Under the pieces are notes generated by a model, which was given only the letters and a program-made list of their open reading frames with translations, had not been told where the DNA came from and did no database searches. A stretch of DNA of 64,000 nt from Virgibacillus sp. NKC19-16 (lineage in GTDB: Bacteria > Bacillota > Bacilli > Bacillales > Amphibacillaceae): contig NZ_CP074373.1 in the NCBI RefSeq assembly GCF_021560035.1, forward strand, positions 1,918,001-1,982,000, written 5' to 3'. Positions 7,751 to 17,332 of the stretch are shown here, piece by piece. Within the stretch, counting starts at the first letter, position 1, and every line of letters starts with the position of its first letter. Both the position numbers and the translations under genes were made by a program.

Positions 7751-9219
7751 AAAGGTTGCCTATAATTATTCTTTGGATGAACAATACTCGGTCTTTTGTT
7801 CGAATATGGAACTGGAAGGCGAAATAGGACATATAACATGCCTTCTGCATTAAATGGAATAAATGGCCATAAATAAGGGGTTTTCAGTGACCTTAAACGC
7901 ACTAAAATTAATAAATGTATGACAAACCCAATCATAAAGCCTATTAATCCAAAGAGCCCTGTTAAAATGACTAAAATTACATTTACGATTTGATTGGCTA
8001 TGCTTAATTCGTAGCTTGGCGTCACATAAGAACCTACAGCGCTTATAGACACATATAAAATAACTTCAGGAGTAAAAAGCCCTACATCAATCGCAATTTG
8101 CCCAATTAAAACGGCTGCAATCAGTCCCATTGAAGTTGCAATCGCAGTCGGTGTATGGATGGCCGCGAGCCGCAAGAATTCCATCCCGATAAGTCCTAAG
8201 ATTATCTGGATGGCTATAGGAACATTTCCCACGTCAGTTGGTCCTATAAATGTTAACCCTTGAGGAAGCAACGTTGGTTCAAGGCTAAATAACAGCCATA
8301 ATGGCAAGAGATACATCGAAGCAAATACGGCTAAAAATCGTACCATTCTAACAACGGTTCCGATAACAGGAGCTTGTCGAAATTCCTCGGCATGTTGCAG
8401 GTGATCAAAAAACGTAGTAGGCAGAATAATGGTACTTGGAGAAGTATCAACGATAATCTGCACATGACCTTCAAATATGTGATTAGCTGCAACATCCGGC
8501 CTTTCAGTATATCTCACTAAAGGAAATGGAGATGTTTTTCGCTCCATAATAAACTCTTCTAACGCTTTATCTGCCATTGTCATCCCATCAACTTCAATGC
8601 CTTTAATCTTTTCTTTTATGTTTCTGACAAGGCCATCATCTGCTACGTCTTGCAAATAGCTAACACATACATCCGTTTTGGAGCGTTCACCAACCCTTAC
8701 CATTTCAAGACGAAGTCTGGGATCACGTATTCTTCTTCTTGTCAGGCCTGCATTTTCAATTATATTTTCGGTATATCCATCTCTCGAACCTCTAATCACC
8801 CGTTCTGTGTCAGGTTCTTGCGGCGCTCTTCCAGGGTAATTACGTACATCAACGATAAAGGCATATTTCATCCCATCAACAAAAATGCTAATCAATCCCG
8901 ATAGCATTTGATCCACTGCTTCGTCCATAGTCTCTACCTGTTCGAACTGGTGATGTACAAGACGATTTTTAACAATTTCCGGAGTCTTCTTCGTATTACT
9001 CTCAAAATCATTAATTTCAACAAGCTCTTTTATTAATACCTGCACAACAGAGGAATGGACTAATCCGTTTGAATAATACAACTGTACGTTCCTTTTTAAC
9101 ACACTGATTTCCCGAAAACCAAGGTCGAATGAAGCATCAACCCCAACCCTCTCCTTCATATATGCTTCATTATCACGTAATTTTGCGGAAATTGGACTTT
9201 TATTGTTTGTTTTGTTCAT
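7738..9219 (-). CDS. spoVAF: SpoVAF, GerA-family spore membrane protein
   Basis: A 493-residue member of the GerA A-subunit family: a large hydrophilic N-terminal part (residues 1-280) and a cluster of about five membrane helices (about 295-465). The motif VDGMKYAFIVDVRNYPGRAPQEPDTERVIRGSRDG (first 20 residues from about position 115) is typical of the family. SpoVAF is made in the forespore and sits in the spore inner membrane with the dipicolinic-acid channel. Here it directly follows spoVAB (26-nt gap), whereas in B. subtilis spoVAC, AD, AEb and AEa lie between them. The basic C-terminus (NYRQPLKKS) is intact. Confidence 0.88.
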   Translation of the reverse strand: MNKTNNKSPISAKLRDNEAYMKERVGVDASFDLGFREISVLKRNVQLYYSNGLVHSSVVQVLIKELVEINDFESNTKKTPEIVKNRLVHHQFEQVETMDEAVDQMLSGLISIFVDGMKYAFIVDVRNYPGRAPQEPDTERVIRGSRDGYTENIIENAGLTRRRIRDPRLRLEMVRVGERSKTDVCVSYLQDVADDGLVRNIKEKIKGIEVDGMTMADKALEEFIMERKTSPFPLVRYTERPDVAANHIFEGHVQIIVDTSPSTIILPTTFFDHLQHAEEFRQAPVIGTVVRMVRFLAVFASMYLLPLWLLFSLEPTLLPQGLTFIGPTDVGNVPIAIQIILGLIGMEFLRLAAIHTPTAIATSMGLIAAVLIGQIAIDVGLFTPEVILYVSISAVGSYVTPSYELSIANQIVNVILVILTGLFGLIGFMIGFVIHLLILVRLRSLKTPYLWPFIPFNAEGMLYVLFRLPVPYSNKRPSIVHPKNNYRQPLKKS

Positions 9220-9245
9220 GTATATCCTCCATTCTTAGGAAAGTA

Positions 9246-9674
9246 TTACGTAACGAAATACATCCACTGAAATAATGATCCGGCGATTTTGCCAAAAACA
9301 AAAGCCATGAGTAACCACAGGATATATTTCTCTATCCCAATTCTTTTAGATATAATTGGGAACACATTTAACATTTCCGTTAGCGCAGCTGCAAGCATTC
9401 CATTAAATATGCCCTGAAATATACCCCAAAGCATTAATACAATAATTGGTTGATTCCATGTCAGATTTGTAAAAGACAAGTAGGTTCCAAATAATGTACC
9501 CAGAATCACACATGCTGCGTAAACTTTTAGTAATTTTTCGGTTTTCGTTAGTTGAATTAATCTCGGAATGATTCCAAGGACAGTTAAAAAGGCAACAAAT
9601 CCGCCCCCAACAGCAAGACCTCCAGCAAACCCGATAATGATCTGAATGAAATTAAGTAGGAGGCTTAGTATCAT
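9246..9674 (-). CDS. spoVAB: Stage V sporulation protein AB
   Basis: A 142-residue protein with about four membrane helices (residues 3-32, 45-65, 75-100, 120-140), matching SpoVAB in length and in the start MILSLLLNFIQIIIGFAGGL. It belongs to the spoVA group required for dipicolinic-acid uptake into the forespore, although the exact role of AB is not known. Its start lies inside spoVAA (23-nt overlap), indicating translational coupling. The next gene downstream is spoVAF, not spoVAC. Confidence 0.85.
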   Translation of the reverse strand: MILSLLLNFIQIIIGFAGGLAVGGGFVAFLTVLGIIPRLIQLTKTEKLLKVYAACVILGTLFGTYLSFTNLTWNQPIIVLMLWGIFQGIFNGMLAAALTEMLNVFPIISKRIGIEKYILWLLMAFVFGKIAGSLFQWMYFVT

Positions 9675-10269
9675 TTAGTTTATTTTCATGATGATTGACA
9701 TAATTATCAAGGTCTTGCTGGTAGTTATATATCTCTACTTCAAGTGGGCTTGGCTCTTCATTAAATCGTTTATTAAACCAGTGGTTAAAAAATAACAACA
9801 TTCCTATTCCCAGACCAAAAGAGTACGGAATTTGAATCCATAGTGGATAGTCATTGTTCTCGCCTGTAAGTAAATAATGTAGTCTTTGCTGAACCTCTTG
9901 CATACTGACATCATAATGGAAATTCATAATCGTCATTGCGGCGCCTATAAACAAAAGGAGCCAGACACAGGATACGAGTACGATAGATGGGGATTTCTTA
10001 CTTTTATTAATCCGAATAATGGTTTGTGTTGGACCTATAAGCTGAAATTCCAAATCATCGTATACGTTATTTAAATGATCTATGATTATAAAGCTGTCAA
10101 TAATTACAATGTTTTTATCCTTTTTCGTAATCCGATAAATAGGTGTATATTCCAGTTTCCGCTTTTTGGGTGAAGAAGTGGATATATATGCGATATCTTT
10201 TAGCTGAACCTGTTGCATAACGGATAATTCTATACTTTTTTTTAAACGTAAATAAACGATTTCCGCCAT
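9652..10269 (-). CDS. spoVAA: Stage V sporulation protein AA
   Basis: A 205-residue protein with a soluble N-terminal domain (about residues 1-92, opening MAEIVYLRLKKSIEL) and two membrane helices (about 94-115 and 147-163). This is the SpoVAA architecture; the soluble domain is cytoplasmic in B. subtilis. It is the first gene of the spoVA cluster, directly downstream of sigF as in B. subtilis, and overlaps spoVAB by 23 nt. Expected expression is forespore-specific under sigma-G. Confidence 0.85.
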   Translation of the reverse strand: MAEIVYLRLKKSIELSVMQQVQLKDIAYISTSSPKKRKLEYTPIYRITKKDKNIVIIDSFIIIDHLNNVYDDLEFQLIGPTQTIIRINKSKKSPSIVLVSCVWLLLFIGAAMTIMNFHYDVSMQEVQQRLHYLLTGENNDYPLWIQIPYSFGLGIGMLLFFNHWFNKRFNEEPSPLEVEIYNYQQDLDNYVNHHENKLNDTKPPT

Positions 10270-10300
10270 GTAGCTATCATCCTCTGCGTGTCGATAAAAA

Positions 10301-10330
10301 TAGTATTTGCCAGAAGTCCAATTTTTATCA
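10301..10330 (-). promoter_or_regulatory. Possible sigma-G promoter of the spoVA cluster
   Basis: On the minus strand TGATAA (10330-10325) lies 17 nt before AATACTA (10307-10301). The -10 is one base from the sigma-G consensus CATACTA, but the -35 is a weak match. The site overlaps the tail of the sigF terminator. It lies about 35 nt before the spoVAA start. Confidence 0.35.
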
Positions 10331-10331
10331 T

Positions 10332-10362
10332 AAAAAAATCACCACAAGCTGTGGTGATTTTA
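10332..10362 (-). terminator. Terminator after sigF
   Basis: AAAATCACCAC pairs with GTGGTGATTTT around AAGCT, and on the minus strand the stem runs into TTTTTTTATG. It overlaps the sigF stop codon and separates the spoIIA operon from spoVA. Confidence 0.85.
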
Positions 10363-11121
10363 TAAATCCATATTTATTCTCATATCCTGTAATATCTTTT
10401 TTTCTAAACGGGAAACTTGCACTTGTGATATACCAAGTCTATCAGCAACCTCTGTCTGTGTTTGGTCTTTATAATAGCGCAGGTACACAATTAATCGTTC
10501 TCGTTCATTTAGCCCTCTGATCGCTTCCTGCAATGAGAGTTTATCAAACCAATTTGTGTCCTGATCAGCTATCTGGTCTAGTAAGGTAATGGGGTCTCCA
10601 TCATTTTCAAATACTGTTTCATGAATAGAATGTGGAGACTTGGATGCTTCCTGTGCATGTACTACTTCTTCTGCTGAAATCTCAAGTGCATTAGCGATTT
10701 CATTTACAGTCGGCGATCTTCCATACAGTTTCGTTAATTCATCCTTCTTTTTACGGATTTTATTCCCGATCTCCTTTAAAGATCGACTCACTTTCACACT
10801 GCCGTCATCCCTGATAAAGCGTTGGATTTCTCCAATTATCATTGGCACAGCATACGTAGAAAAACGAACATCATAAGATAGATCAAATTTATCAATTGAT
10901 TTAATTAACCCGATACTGCCGATTTGAAATAAATCGTCAGGATCATACCCCCTATTAATAAATCGTTGCACAACAGACCACACAAGACGTATATTTTTTT
11001 CTACCAGTACGTTTCTTGCCTCTTTGTCACCTTGCTGACTCTTATAAATATAATCTTTCACCTGTTCATCCGTTAGTGCCTCTTTACGACTATTGTTTTT
11101 AACATTAACATCCATAGGCAA
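10360..11121 (-). CDS. sigF: RNA polymerase sigma-F factor (SpoIIAC)
   Basis: The 253-residue first forespore-specific sigma factor. Region 2 includes DLFQIGSIGLIKSIDKFD (-10 recognition and core binding, residues about 62-80), region 3 is around residues 120-165, and region 4 ends with a helix-turn-helix (TEVADRLGISQVQVSRLEKK, about 224-243) for the -35 element. The gene is third in spoIIAA-spoIIAB-sigF, 4 nt after spoIIAB. It is held inactive by SpoIIAB until septation. Confidence 0.96.
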   Translation of the reverse strand: MPMDVNVKNNSRKEALTDEQVKDYIYKSQQGDKEARNVLVEKNIRLVWSVVQRFINRGYDPDDLFQIGSIGLIKSIDKFDLSYDVRFSTYAVPMIIGEIQRFIRDDGSVKVSRSLKEIGNKIRKKKDELTKLYGRSPTVNEIANALEISAEEVVHAQEASKSPHSIHETVFENDGDPITLLDQIADQDTNWFDKLSLQEAIRGLNERERLIVYLRYYKDQTQTEVADRLGISQVQVSRLEKKILQDMRINMDL

Positions 11122-11125
11122 AACC

Positions 11126-11566
11126 CTACTTACTAACCGTTTTACTATTCATTAATTGCTTTGTCATGTTAACGGTTGTACCTTCTCCAGGATGTGATAT
11201 GACCTCCACCGTATCCATAAAGTTCTCAATGATGGTGAATCCCATTCCGGATCTTTCCAGTTCAGGTTTAGATGTATATAATGGTTGCAAGGCTTCATCA
11301 ACATCACCAATTCCTATTCCATTATCTTTTATCGTTAGTTCAATTTCTCCTTCCAATAACTGACAAGAAATAGAAATGGTATGATGCGCTTCGTTGTTAT
11401 ACCCATGAATAATGGAATTCGTTACCGCTTCAGAGACAACCGTTTTAATTTCTGTTAACTCTTCCATTGTTGGATCCAACTGGGTGATAAATGCACCGAC
11501 TGTTACTCTTGCAAATGATTCATTCTGGCTAACACTGGAAAATTCCAAAAACATTTCATTTTTCAT
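11126..11566 (-). CDS. spoIIAB: Anti-sigma F factor, serine kinase SpoIIAB
   Basis: A 146-residue kinase of the GHKL (Bergerat) fold with the N-box [11 protein letters not shown] (about residues 46-56), G1 box DNGIGIG (about 80-86) and G2 box SGMGFTI (about 106-112). It binds and blocks sigma-F, and phosphorylates the anti-anti-sigma factor SpoIIAA. The ATG overlaps the spoIIAA stop codon by 4 nt, so the two are made in balanced amounts. Confidence 0.96.
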   Translation of the reverse strand: MKNEMFLEFSSVSQNESFARVTVGAFITQLDPTMEELTEIKTVVSEAVTNSIIHGYNNEAHHTISISCQLLEGEIELTIKDNGIGIGDVDEALQPLYTSKPELERSGMGFTIIENFMDTVEVISHPGEGTTVNMTKQLMNSKTVSK

Positions 11567-11916
11567 GATGCCACCCCCAACGTTTCTAAAGCGAATGCTT
11601 CATTCTCCTCTAAACGAACAATTTTAAACAAGCCTGACATTTCGAATAAACGCTTGACAGGTGGTGAAATGGAACATACGACCATTTCTCCACCAATCTG
11701 CAGCACTTCTTTATATCGACCAAGTACTACTCCCAGCCCGGAGGAGTCCATAAATGTCATGGATTCCAAATTTAATATCACATGCTTCACATCATTCTCT
11801 TGCATCATGTTCTTCCATTTATCCCGTAATGCTTCTGCCTCGTGATGGTCTAACTCGCCGGATAGCCTTACGATTAATACATCTTGTTTAATATCAAATA
11901 ATGAATTTAGACCCAT
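11563..11916 (-). CDS. spoIIAA: Anti-sigma F factor antagonist SpoIIAA
   Basis: A 117-residue STAS-domain protein. The phosphorylation site is S58 in M-D-S58-S-G-L-G, the same position as in B. subtilis. Unphosphorylated SpoIIAA, generated by SpoIIE at the septum, displaces SpoIIAB from sigma-F. First gene of the spoIIA operon after dacF, with a GGAGGAAG ribosome site at 11920-11928. Confidence 0.96.
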   Translation of the reverse strand: MGLNSLFDIKQDVLIVRLSGELDHHEAEALRDKWKNMMQENDVKHVILNLESMTFMDSSGLGVVLGRYKEVLQIGGEMVVCSISPPVKRLFEMSGLFKIVRLEENEAFALETLGVAS

Positions 11917-11952
11917 TTAACTTCCTCCTTCAAAAAACCATGTTACACTATT

Positions 11953-11980
11953 TTTCTTGATGAAGTGGGTAAATTCCTGC
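11953..11980 (-). promoter_or_regulatory. Candidate sigma-H promoter of spoIIAA-spoIIAB-sigF
   Basis: On the minus strand GCAGGAATTT (11980-11971) fits the sigma-H -35 element RnAGGAwww. The -10 candidate CAAGAAA (11959-11953) departs from RnnGAAT at two positions. In B. subtilis the spoIIA operon has a sigma-H promoter and Spo0A boxes at this place, between dacF and spoIIAA. The intergenic region is 107 nt. Confidence 0.45.
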
Positions 11981-12023
11981 CTTACGACAAAAGTAGAAGG
12001 TAATCGACGAAATTAGAAGTAAT

Positions 12024-13208
12024 TTATTCTGATTTCGCTATTTCCTGCAGCGATCTTTTTAAAAACGTGAAATAGGAGGCCTTTTCAATGTCTCTATCTA
12101 CAACTAAAGGCGTTTTAGATAGGATTTCGCCTTCATTTTCCACGGTTAAAGTTCCTACTTGATCTCCTTTTTCTAATGGAAGTTCTATCGTCTCATTAAG
12201 ATCCACCTTTGTGATCAGATTCTCTGTAGATTCTCCTTTTGGATGAATAGTACTTATGGATTGAGATGCTACAATATTTATATCTTTATTTTCTGCTTTT
12301 AAAAGTTCCATGTTTGTTATCGTCTGATCTTTATCAAATAACTTTTTCGTGTCAAACTGATTAAACGCATAATCAAGCATTTGGGTAACATCCGCATTTC
12401 TCTCTTTTGGTGTTTCTGCTCCAAGTACTACTGCAACGACACGCATGTCATCTTTTTTTGCTGTTGCAGTTAAACAATATTTTGCATCATTCGTAAATCC
12501 GGTTTTTAATCCGTCCACTCCATTATAGAAACGAACCAATTTGTTCGTATTTACTAACCAAAATTCATTCTCTTCCCCTTTTCTTAAATAATCTTCATAA
12601 ATAGATGTATAATCTGTTATCGTTTCGTATTTTAATAACTCCTTGGCTATTATTGCCATATCATGGGCTGTACTGTAATGGTCATCTGCTGGTAATCCAG
12701 TGGTGTTTTGAAAATGCGTGTTTTCCAAATCCAGTTCTTTTACTTTTTCATTCATTTGTTCAACAAAAGCATCCTCACTGCCTGCAATTCGTTCTGCAAG
12801 TGCTACACTAGCATCATTTCCGGATGCAACTGCTACCCCTTTTAGTAGTTCTTCGACAGACATTTCCTCACCGGCTTCAAGAAATATTTGTGACCCTCCC
12901 ATGGAAGCAGCTCGCTCACTGACACGTATCACTTCATCATATTCTAAATCCCCTTGATCCAACGCTTCCATAATTAACAGCAGTGTCATGACTTTGGTCA
13001 TACTGGCTGGCGGAAGCTGTTCATGGGCATTTTTATCAAAGAGTAATTTCCCTGTATCACGTTCAATTAATATAGCCGATTTTGAATTTGGTGCAAGGCT
13101 TAATGTATCATCAGCGTTTTCATTATTTTCTTCTTCTGCAAAAACTGGAATACTTGTAGTAAACACCATCAAAAATATAATACTGACAATTAAAGCACAC
13201 TTTTTCAT
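12024..13208 (-). CDS. dacF: D-alanyl-D-alanine carboxypeptidase DacF
   Basis: A 394-residue S11 carboxypeptidase with signal peptide (residues 1-24), active-site motifs S69-M-T-K72, S129-G-N131 and K235-T-G237, and a C-terminal beta-rich domain ending in an amphipathic tail typical of membrane-attached PBP5 proteins. It trims pentapeptides on forming spore peptidoglycan. It lies directly upstream of spoIIAA, as in B. subtilis, where a forespore sigma factor drives dacF and the transcript can run on into spoIIA. A hairpin at 13279-13307 insulates it from pdp. Confidence 0.93.
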   Translation of the reverse strand: MKKCALIVSIIFLMVFTTSIPVFAEEENNENADDTLSLAPNSKSAILIERDTGKLLFDKNAHEQLPPASMTKVMTLLLIMEALDQGDLEYDEVIRVSERAASMGGSQIFLEAGEEMSVEELLKGVAVASGNDASVALAERIAGSEDAFVEQMNEKVKELDLENTHFQNTTGLPADDHYSTAHDMAIIAKELLKYETITDYTSIYEDYLRKGEENEFWLVNTNKLVRFYNGVDGLKTGFTNDAKYCLTATAKKDDMRVVAVVLGAETPKERNADVTQMLDYAFNQFDTKKLFDKDQTITNMELLKAENKDINIVASQSISTIHPKGESTENLITKVDLNETIELPLEKGDQVGTLTVENEGEILSKTPLVVDRDIEKASYFTFLKRSLQEIAKSE

Positions 13209-13278
13209 TGTTATACCTCCAGCAATTTATATAATTTTAGGATTGCCATCATCAGTATTTTTTATACCGCCATTAATG

Positions 13279-13307
13279 AAAAAAGCACACTGAAATGTGT
13301 GCTTTTT
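13279..13307 (-). terminator. Terminator of the deoB-punA-pdp group
   Basis: AAAAAAGCACAC pairs with GTGTGCTTTTT around a 6-nt loop. It lies between the pdp stop codon and the dacF start and has T-runs on both strands. Confidence 0.85.
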
Positions 13308-13311
13308 CACC

Positions 13312-14619
13312 TCAATATTTTGTTATTGTATCATGTACTAACTTCGGGATTTTAACTGCTGCATTCGAAATAGAAATGCTTGCATATAGTTTTTCTTTCA
13401 CGTCTTCCACGTCTTGACGGCTGGAGTGTATCGTTAGTAAAGACTCCCCTTCTTTTACGTCGTCACCTATTTTCTTATGGAGAACAATACCCACAGCTAG
13501 ATCAATTTCTGAATCTTTGGTAGCTCTTCCTGCACCAAGCATCATCGCGGCTGTACCAATATCATCTGCGATAATTTTTTCAACTGTTCCTGATTGTTTG
13601 GATAACAATTCAATTTTATGATCGGCTTGTGGTAATAACTCAGGGGAATCGGCAACATTTGCTTCTCCACCTTGTGAGGCAAGGAAAATTTTAAATTGTT
13701 CGAACGCTTTTCCATTCATGAGGTTCTCTTTTAAGCTGACTCTTGCTTCCTCTAAACTGTTCGCTTTATTCGCTAATACAACCATCTGGCTGCCTAATGT
13801 CAGACACAATTCGGTTAAATCCTCAGGTCCTTTTCCTTGTAATGTCTCAATTGCCTCTTTTACTTCCAGCGCGTTTCCGATGGCATTACCGAGCGGTTGA
13901 CTCATATCAGAAATAACTGCCATTGTGTTTCTTCCAACCTGATTTCCGATTGAAACCATAGCGCCTGCAAGTTCTTTGGCCTCATTGATATCTTTCATAA
14001 AGGCGCCTGCTCCGGTTTTTACATCCAATACAATCGCGTCCGCTCCTGATGCGATCTTTTTACTCATAATCGAACTGGCGATTAATGGAATCGAATTAAC
14101 GGTAGCTGTCACATCCCGTAATCCGTATATTTTTTTGTCAGCAGGTGTTAAATTACCGGATTGACCAACAACTGCGACTTTATTTTTATTGACAAGATCA
14201 ATGAATTCACTATTGGTAATTTCTGCATGAAAGCCGGGAACTGCTTCGAGCTTATCAATCGTTCCACCTGTGTGCCCAAGTCCTCGCCCGCTCATTTTAG
14301 CGATTGCTACACCCAGTGAGGCTACCATTGGCGCTAGGATTAATGTTGTTGTATCGCCAACACCACCAGTGGAATGTTTATCTACTTTTATACCGGAAAT
14401 AGCAGAAAGATCGATCTTATCTCCGGATTCAACCATTGCTGTCGTTAAATTAGCACGTTCTTCTTCTGTCATATCCTGAAAGTAAATGGCCATTAATAGA
14501 GCACTCGCCTGATAATCCGGTATATCATCATTTGTATATCCATCAATAAAAAATTGTATCTCTTCTTTTGTTAATGGCTGTCCGTCTCTCTTTTTTTCGA
14601 TGACATCATATATTCGCAT
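13312..14619 (-). CDS. pdp: Pyrimidine-nucleoside phosphorylase
   Basis: A 435-residue enzyme that cleaves uridine, deoxyuridine and thymidine with phosphate to base plus (deoxy)ribose-1-phosphate. The family signature is the glycine-rich [16 protein letters not shown] stretch followed by [20 protein letters not shown] longer in-frame start exists at 14640, but the ATG at 14619 has the ribosome site AAAGGAGGGG 5 nt upstream and begins with MRIYDVI like known Pdp proteins. It follows punA closely and completes a nucleoside salvage operon with deoB. Confidence 0.93.
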   Translation of the reverse strand: MRIYDVIEKKRDGQPLTKEEIQFFIDGYTNDDIPDYQASALLMAIYFQDMTEEERANLTTAMVESGDKIDLSAISGIKVDKHSTGGVGDTTTLILAPMVASLGVAIAKMSGRGLGHTGGTIDKLEAVPGFHAEITNSEFIDLVNKNKVAVVGQSGNLTPADKKIYGLRDVTATVNSIPLIASSIMSKKIASGADAIVLDVKTGAGAFMKDINEAKELAGAMVSIGNQVGRNTMAVISDMSQPLGNAIGNALEVKEAIETLQGKGPEDLTELCLTLGSQMVVLANKANSLEEARVSLKENLMNGKAFEQFKIFLASQGGEANVADSPELLPQADHKIELLSKQSGTVEKIIADDIGTAAMMLGAGRATKDSEIDLAVGIVLHKKIGDDVKEGESLLTIHSSRQDVEDVKEKLYASISISNAAVKIPKLVHDTITKY

Positions 14620-14640
14620 TGTGCCCCTCCTTTTTACCAT

Positions 14641-15462
14641 TTAACTTGGTAGTATACTGATTATTTTTTTAACAAATTGTAAAAAGTCCTGTCTAACTTT
14701 TTCCGTGGTTTCAATTACCTCTGTATGGGTTAGCGGTTGATCCAATATACCTGCTGCCATATTGGAAATACAGGATATGCCTAGTACACGTAAACCTGCA
14801 TGACCAGCCGCCATAACTTCCGGCACTGTAGACATGCCTACTGCATCTCCACCAAGCGTTCGAAGCATCTTAATCTCTGCTGGTGTTTCGTAAGTCGGCC
14901 CTGTATTGCCAACATATACACCCTTCTGCACTTCAATTCCAAGCTCATTGGCAGCTGCCTGGGCCCGATGTATATATTCTTTATCATATACTTGTGACAT
15001 ATCAGGAAAGCGAACACCTAATTCATCGTTATTCTTACCGATCAAGGGGTTTCCTCCCATATTATTGATATGATCTGTTATTATCATTAAATCACCAGGA
15101 TCAAAGCCAACATTTATACCACCAGCTGCGTTTGTCACGATTATTGAGTCGATTCCCAGTTGTTTCATAACGCGAACCGGAAATGTTACCTGTTGCATGG
15201 AATAACCTTCATAATAATGGAACCTTCCTTGCATTGCTAGTACCTGTTTCCCCTCGAGCGTTCCAATTACTAGTTGTCCCTTATGTCCGGCTACTGTTGA
15301 TACAGGAAAATGTGGAATATCGTTATATGGAATGATTACCGGGTTGTCAATTTCTTCTCCTAACACACCAAGTCCTGATCCTAAAATTAATCCGATTGTC
15401 GGTTTATCGGATATCTTTTTCTGTATATATTCGCTTGCTTCGTTGATCGCATTTTGATCCAT
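14641..15462 (-). CDS. punA: Purine-nucleoside phosphorylase (trimeric PNP, PunA/PupG)
   Basis: A 273-residue PNP of the mammalian-like (guanosine/inosine) class. Phosphate and base site motifs are GLILGSGLG (about residues 24-32), HKGQL, VTNAAGGIN (about 112-120) and GVYVGNTGPTYETPAEI (about 182-198). It splits inosine and guanosine into base and ribose-1-phosphate, which deoB converts to ribose-5-phosphate. The usual Bacillus order deoB-punA-pdp is kept, but a 540-bp repeat element (15521-16060) has been inserted between deoB and punA. Confidence 0.93.
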   Translation of the reverse strand: MDQNAINEASEYIQKKISDKPTIGLILGSGLGVLGEEIDNPVIIPYNDIPHFPVSTVAGHKGQLVIGTLEGKQVLAMQGRFHYYEGYSMQQVTFPVRVMKQLGIDSIIVTNAAGGINVGFDPGDLMIITDHINNMGGNPLIGKNNDELGVRFPDMSQVYDKEYIHRAQAAANELGIEVQKGVYVGNTGPTYETPAEIKMLRTLGGDAVGMSTVPEVMAAGHAGLRVLGISCISNMAAGILDQPLTHTEVIETTEKVRQDFLQFVKKIISILPS

Positions 15463-15520
15463 TGCAGTTCATCTCCTTAGTTATAACTTTACATTTATTG
15501 ATTGCCTTATTATAAGCCAT

Positions 15521-16060
15521 CGTTCTTAAAAGTTTGGGACTGCACCAAAGGTTCGTCCCACCGAAAGCATTTGTTGTTTTTGACACAAAAGATATAGAGT
15601 GCGACATTATGTGCAATACTCGTCTCCATCCGGGATCGTTCCGGGCAGTCGCGGACCTTAGGGCACGGCCTCAGCCTCCTCGAGAAAACCCACTCTGCGG
15701 GGTCTTCGGACACGTGCTGGGCCTGCGCGTAAATGCTCGTCCCACCGAAGACATTTGTTCTGAGCAGGAGTCGACTACCCTCCACTCACCCGGACTAGTG
15801 GTAGCAACGAACCTGTATCGTTTATTACACGATTAATATCTAGTAAGCCAATGCTAGCGGAGGAAATACACGGAGACCCCTTTGGGAGCTAAAGGCTGGT
15901 GAGACCCGCAGAGCGGAGCTCGAGGAGGCTCAGGCAGCCGCCCACGGAAAGCGTAGTGTATTTCCGTAGCGGGTGTAAATACATCAACCATCATTTCCTG
16001 CTATGTGGTAGTCTACACCAGATGTGAAGATTTAAAAGCAACAATACTTACGAAAAGAGC
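15521..16060. repeat. Composite palindromic intergenic repeat, copy B
   Basis: Inserted between deoB and punA; ends 4 nt from the deoB stop codon. The left end contains GGGACTGCACC...GGTTCGTCCC (a hairpin module) and the right end is AATACTTACGAAAAGAGC, the same orientation as the copy at 50476-50980. The second core stem is 15862-15871 (GGAAATACAC) with 15956-15965 (GTGTATTTCC). An internal module at about 15717-15760 is shared with copy A. The first core stem is not preserved here. Open frames inside it, up to 100 codons, are not credible genes. Confidence 0.85.
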
Positions 16061-16064
16061 GTTT

Positions 16065-17240
16065 TTAAATTTTATCTAAAAAGCTCTTACCGTTTTGCGG
16101 CATGGTAACATTAAAGTTGTCCGCTATGGTTGCACCAATATCCGCAAACGTTTCCCTTAATGGCAATTCCTTTCCTTCTGTAATATCTGAATGGTAAATG
16201 ATCAATGGTACATATTCGCGTGTATGATCTGTTCCATGATGAACAGGATCATTTCCGTGGTCTGCAGTAATAATTAACAAATCATCTTCTTTAAGTTGAC
16301 CAAACACTTCCGGCAGTCTTGCATCATAAGCTTCCAAGGCTTTCCCATAACCTTCAGGGTCCCGGCGATGTCCATATTTTGCATCAAAATCAACCAAATT
16401 TAAAAAGCTGAGACCTGTAAAATCTTTACCCATTGACGCCACAAGTTTTGTCATACCATCTTCATTGTCCGTTGTACGAATTGCCTCTGTCACACCTTCA
16501 CCATCATAAATATCATCGATCTTGCCTAATGCAATCACATCAATGTCTGCATCTTTTAGCTCATTCATTACCGTCCGTCCGAATGGTTTTAAGGCGTAAT
16601 CATGCCGGTTTGACGTACGTTGAAAAGCCCCTGGCTCCCCTACAAAAGGACGAGCAATGACGCGTCCTACCATATATTTCTCATCCAATGTGAGCTCGCG
16701 TGCAATTTCGCAAATTTGATATTGCTCCTTAAGAGGTACAACATCTTCATGTGCTGCAATTTGAAGTACGGAATCAGCAGATGTATAGACGATTAGAGAA
16801 CCAGTGTCCATATGTTCCCTGCCGAGTTCTTCTAAAATCGCGGTACCGGAAGCAGGTTTATTTCCAATAATTTTTCTGCCCGTTTTTTCTTCTAATTCAT
16901 TTATTAATTCAGGGGGAAACCCATCAGGAAATGTGCGAAATGGCTGCTCGATATAGAGACCCATAATCTCCCAGTGACCTGTCATTGTATCTTTGCCATT
17001 TGAGGCTTCCTGCATTTTCGTAAAATGCGCTTTTGGAGCATCTGCTGCCCCTATTCCTTGTATTTCTCTAATATTACTAAGACCCAATTCACCCATATTG
17101 GGCATATGCAAACCATTCATATGTTTGGCAATATGTCCTAGTGTGTCCGCACCTTTGTCGTTAAATTTTTCTGCATCTGGAGCTTCCCCGATTCCAACAG
17201 AATCCATCACAATTAAAAAAACGCGTTTAAAATTTGACAT
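16065..17240 (-). CDS. deoB: Phosphopentomutase
   Basis: A 391-residue alkaline-phosphatase-superfamily enzyme interconverting (deoxy)ribose-1-phosphate and 5-phosphate. The N-terminal metal motif [12 protein letters not shown] (D11 region), the DTMTGHWE segment with the catalytic threonine, and the C-terminal metal site TADHGNDP...[11 protein letters not shown] are all present. It opens the deoB-punA-pdp salvage set 92 nt downstream of xerD. The ribosome site GGAGGTAA is close to the ATG. Confidence 0.95.
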   Translation of the reverse strand: MSNFKRVFLIVMDSVGIGEAPDAEKFNDKGADTLGHIAKHMNGLHMPNMGELGLSNIREIQGIGAADAPKAHFTKMQEASNGKDTMTGHWEIMGLYIEQPFRTFPDGFPPELINELEEKTGRKIIGNKPASGTAILEELGREHMDTGSLIVYTSADSVLQIAAHEDVVPLKEQYQICEIARELTLDEKYMVGRVIARPFVGEPGAFQRTSNRHDYALKPFGRTVMNELKDADIDVIALGKIDDIYDGEGVTEAIRTTDNEDGMTKLVASMGKDFTGLSFLNLVDFDAKYGHRRDPEGYGKALEAYDARLPEVFGQLKEDDLLIITADHGNDPVHHGTDHTREYVPLIIYHSDITEGKELPLRETFADIGATIADNFNVTMPQNGKSFLDKI

Positions 17241-17332
17241 TTACATTACCTCCTATAGTTATATTCCCAATTTATCTCTTATGTATGTCTCAAAAAATAA
17301 GTTGTATGATGTCAGACCTCTATACTTAAAAA

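Noticed and set aside
15534-15836. 100-codon plus-strand frame between punA and deoB (and a 91-codon frame on the other strand)
   Set aside because: Both are readings of the GC-rich repeat element; the same DNA in other copies has shifted or stopped frames.
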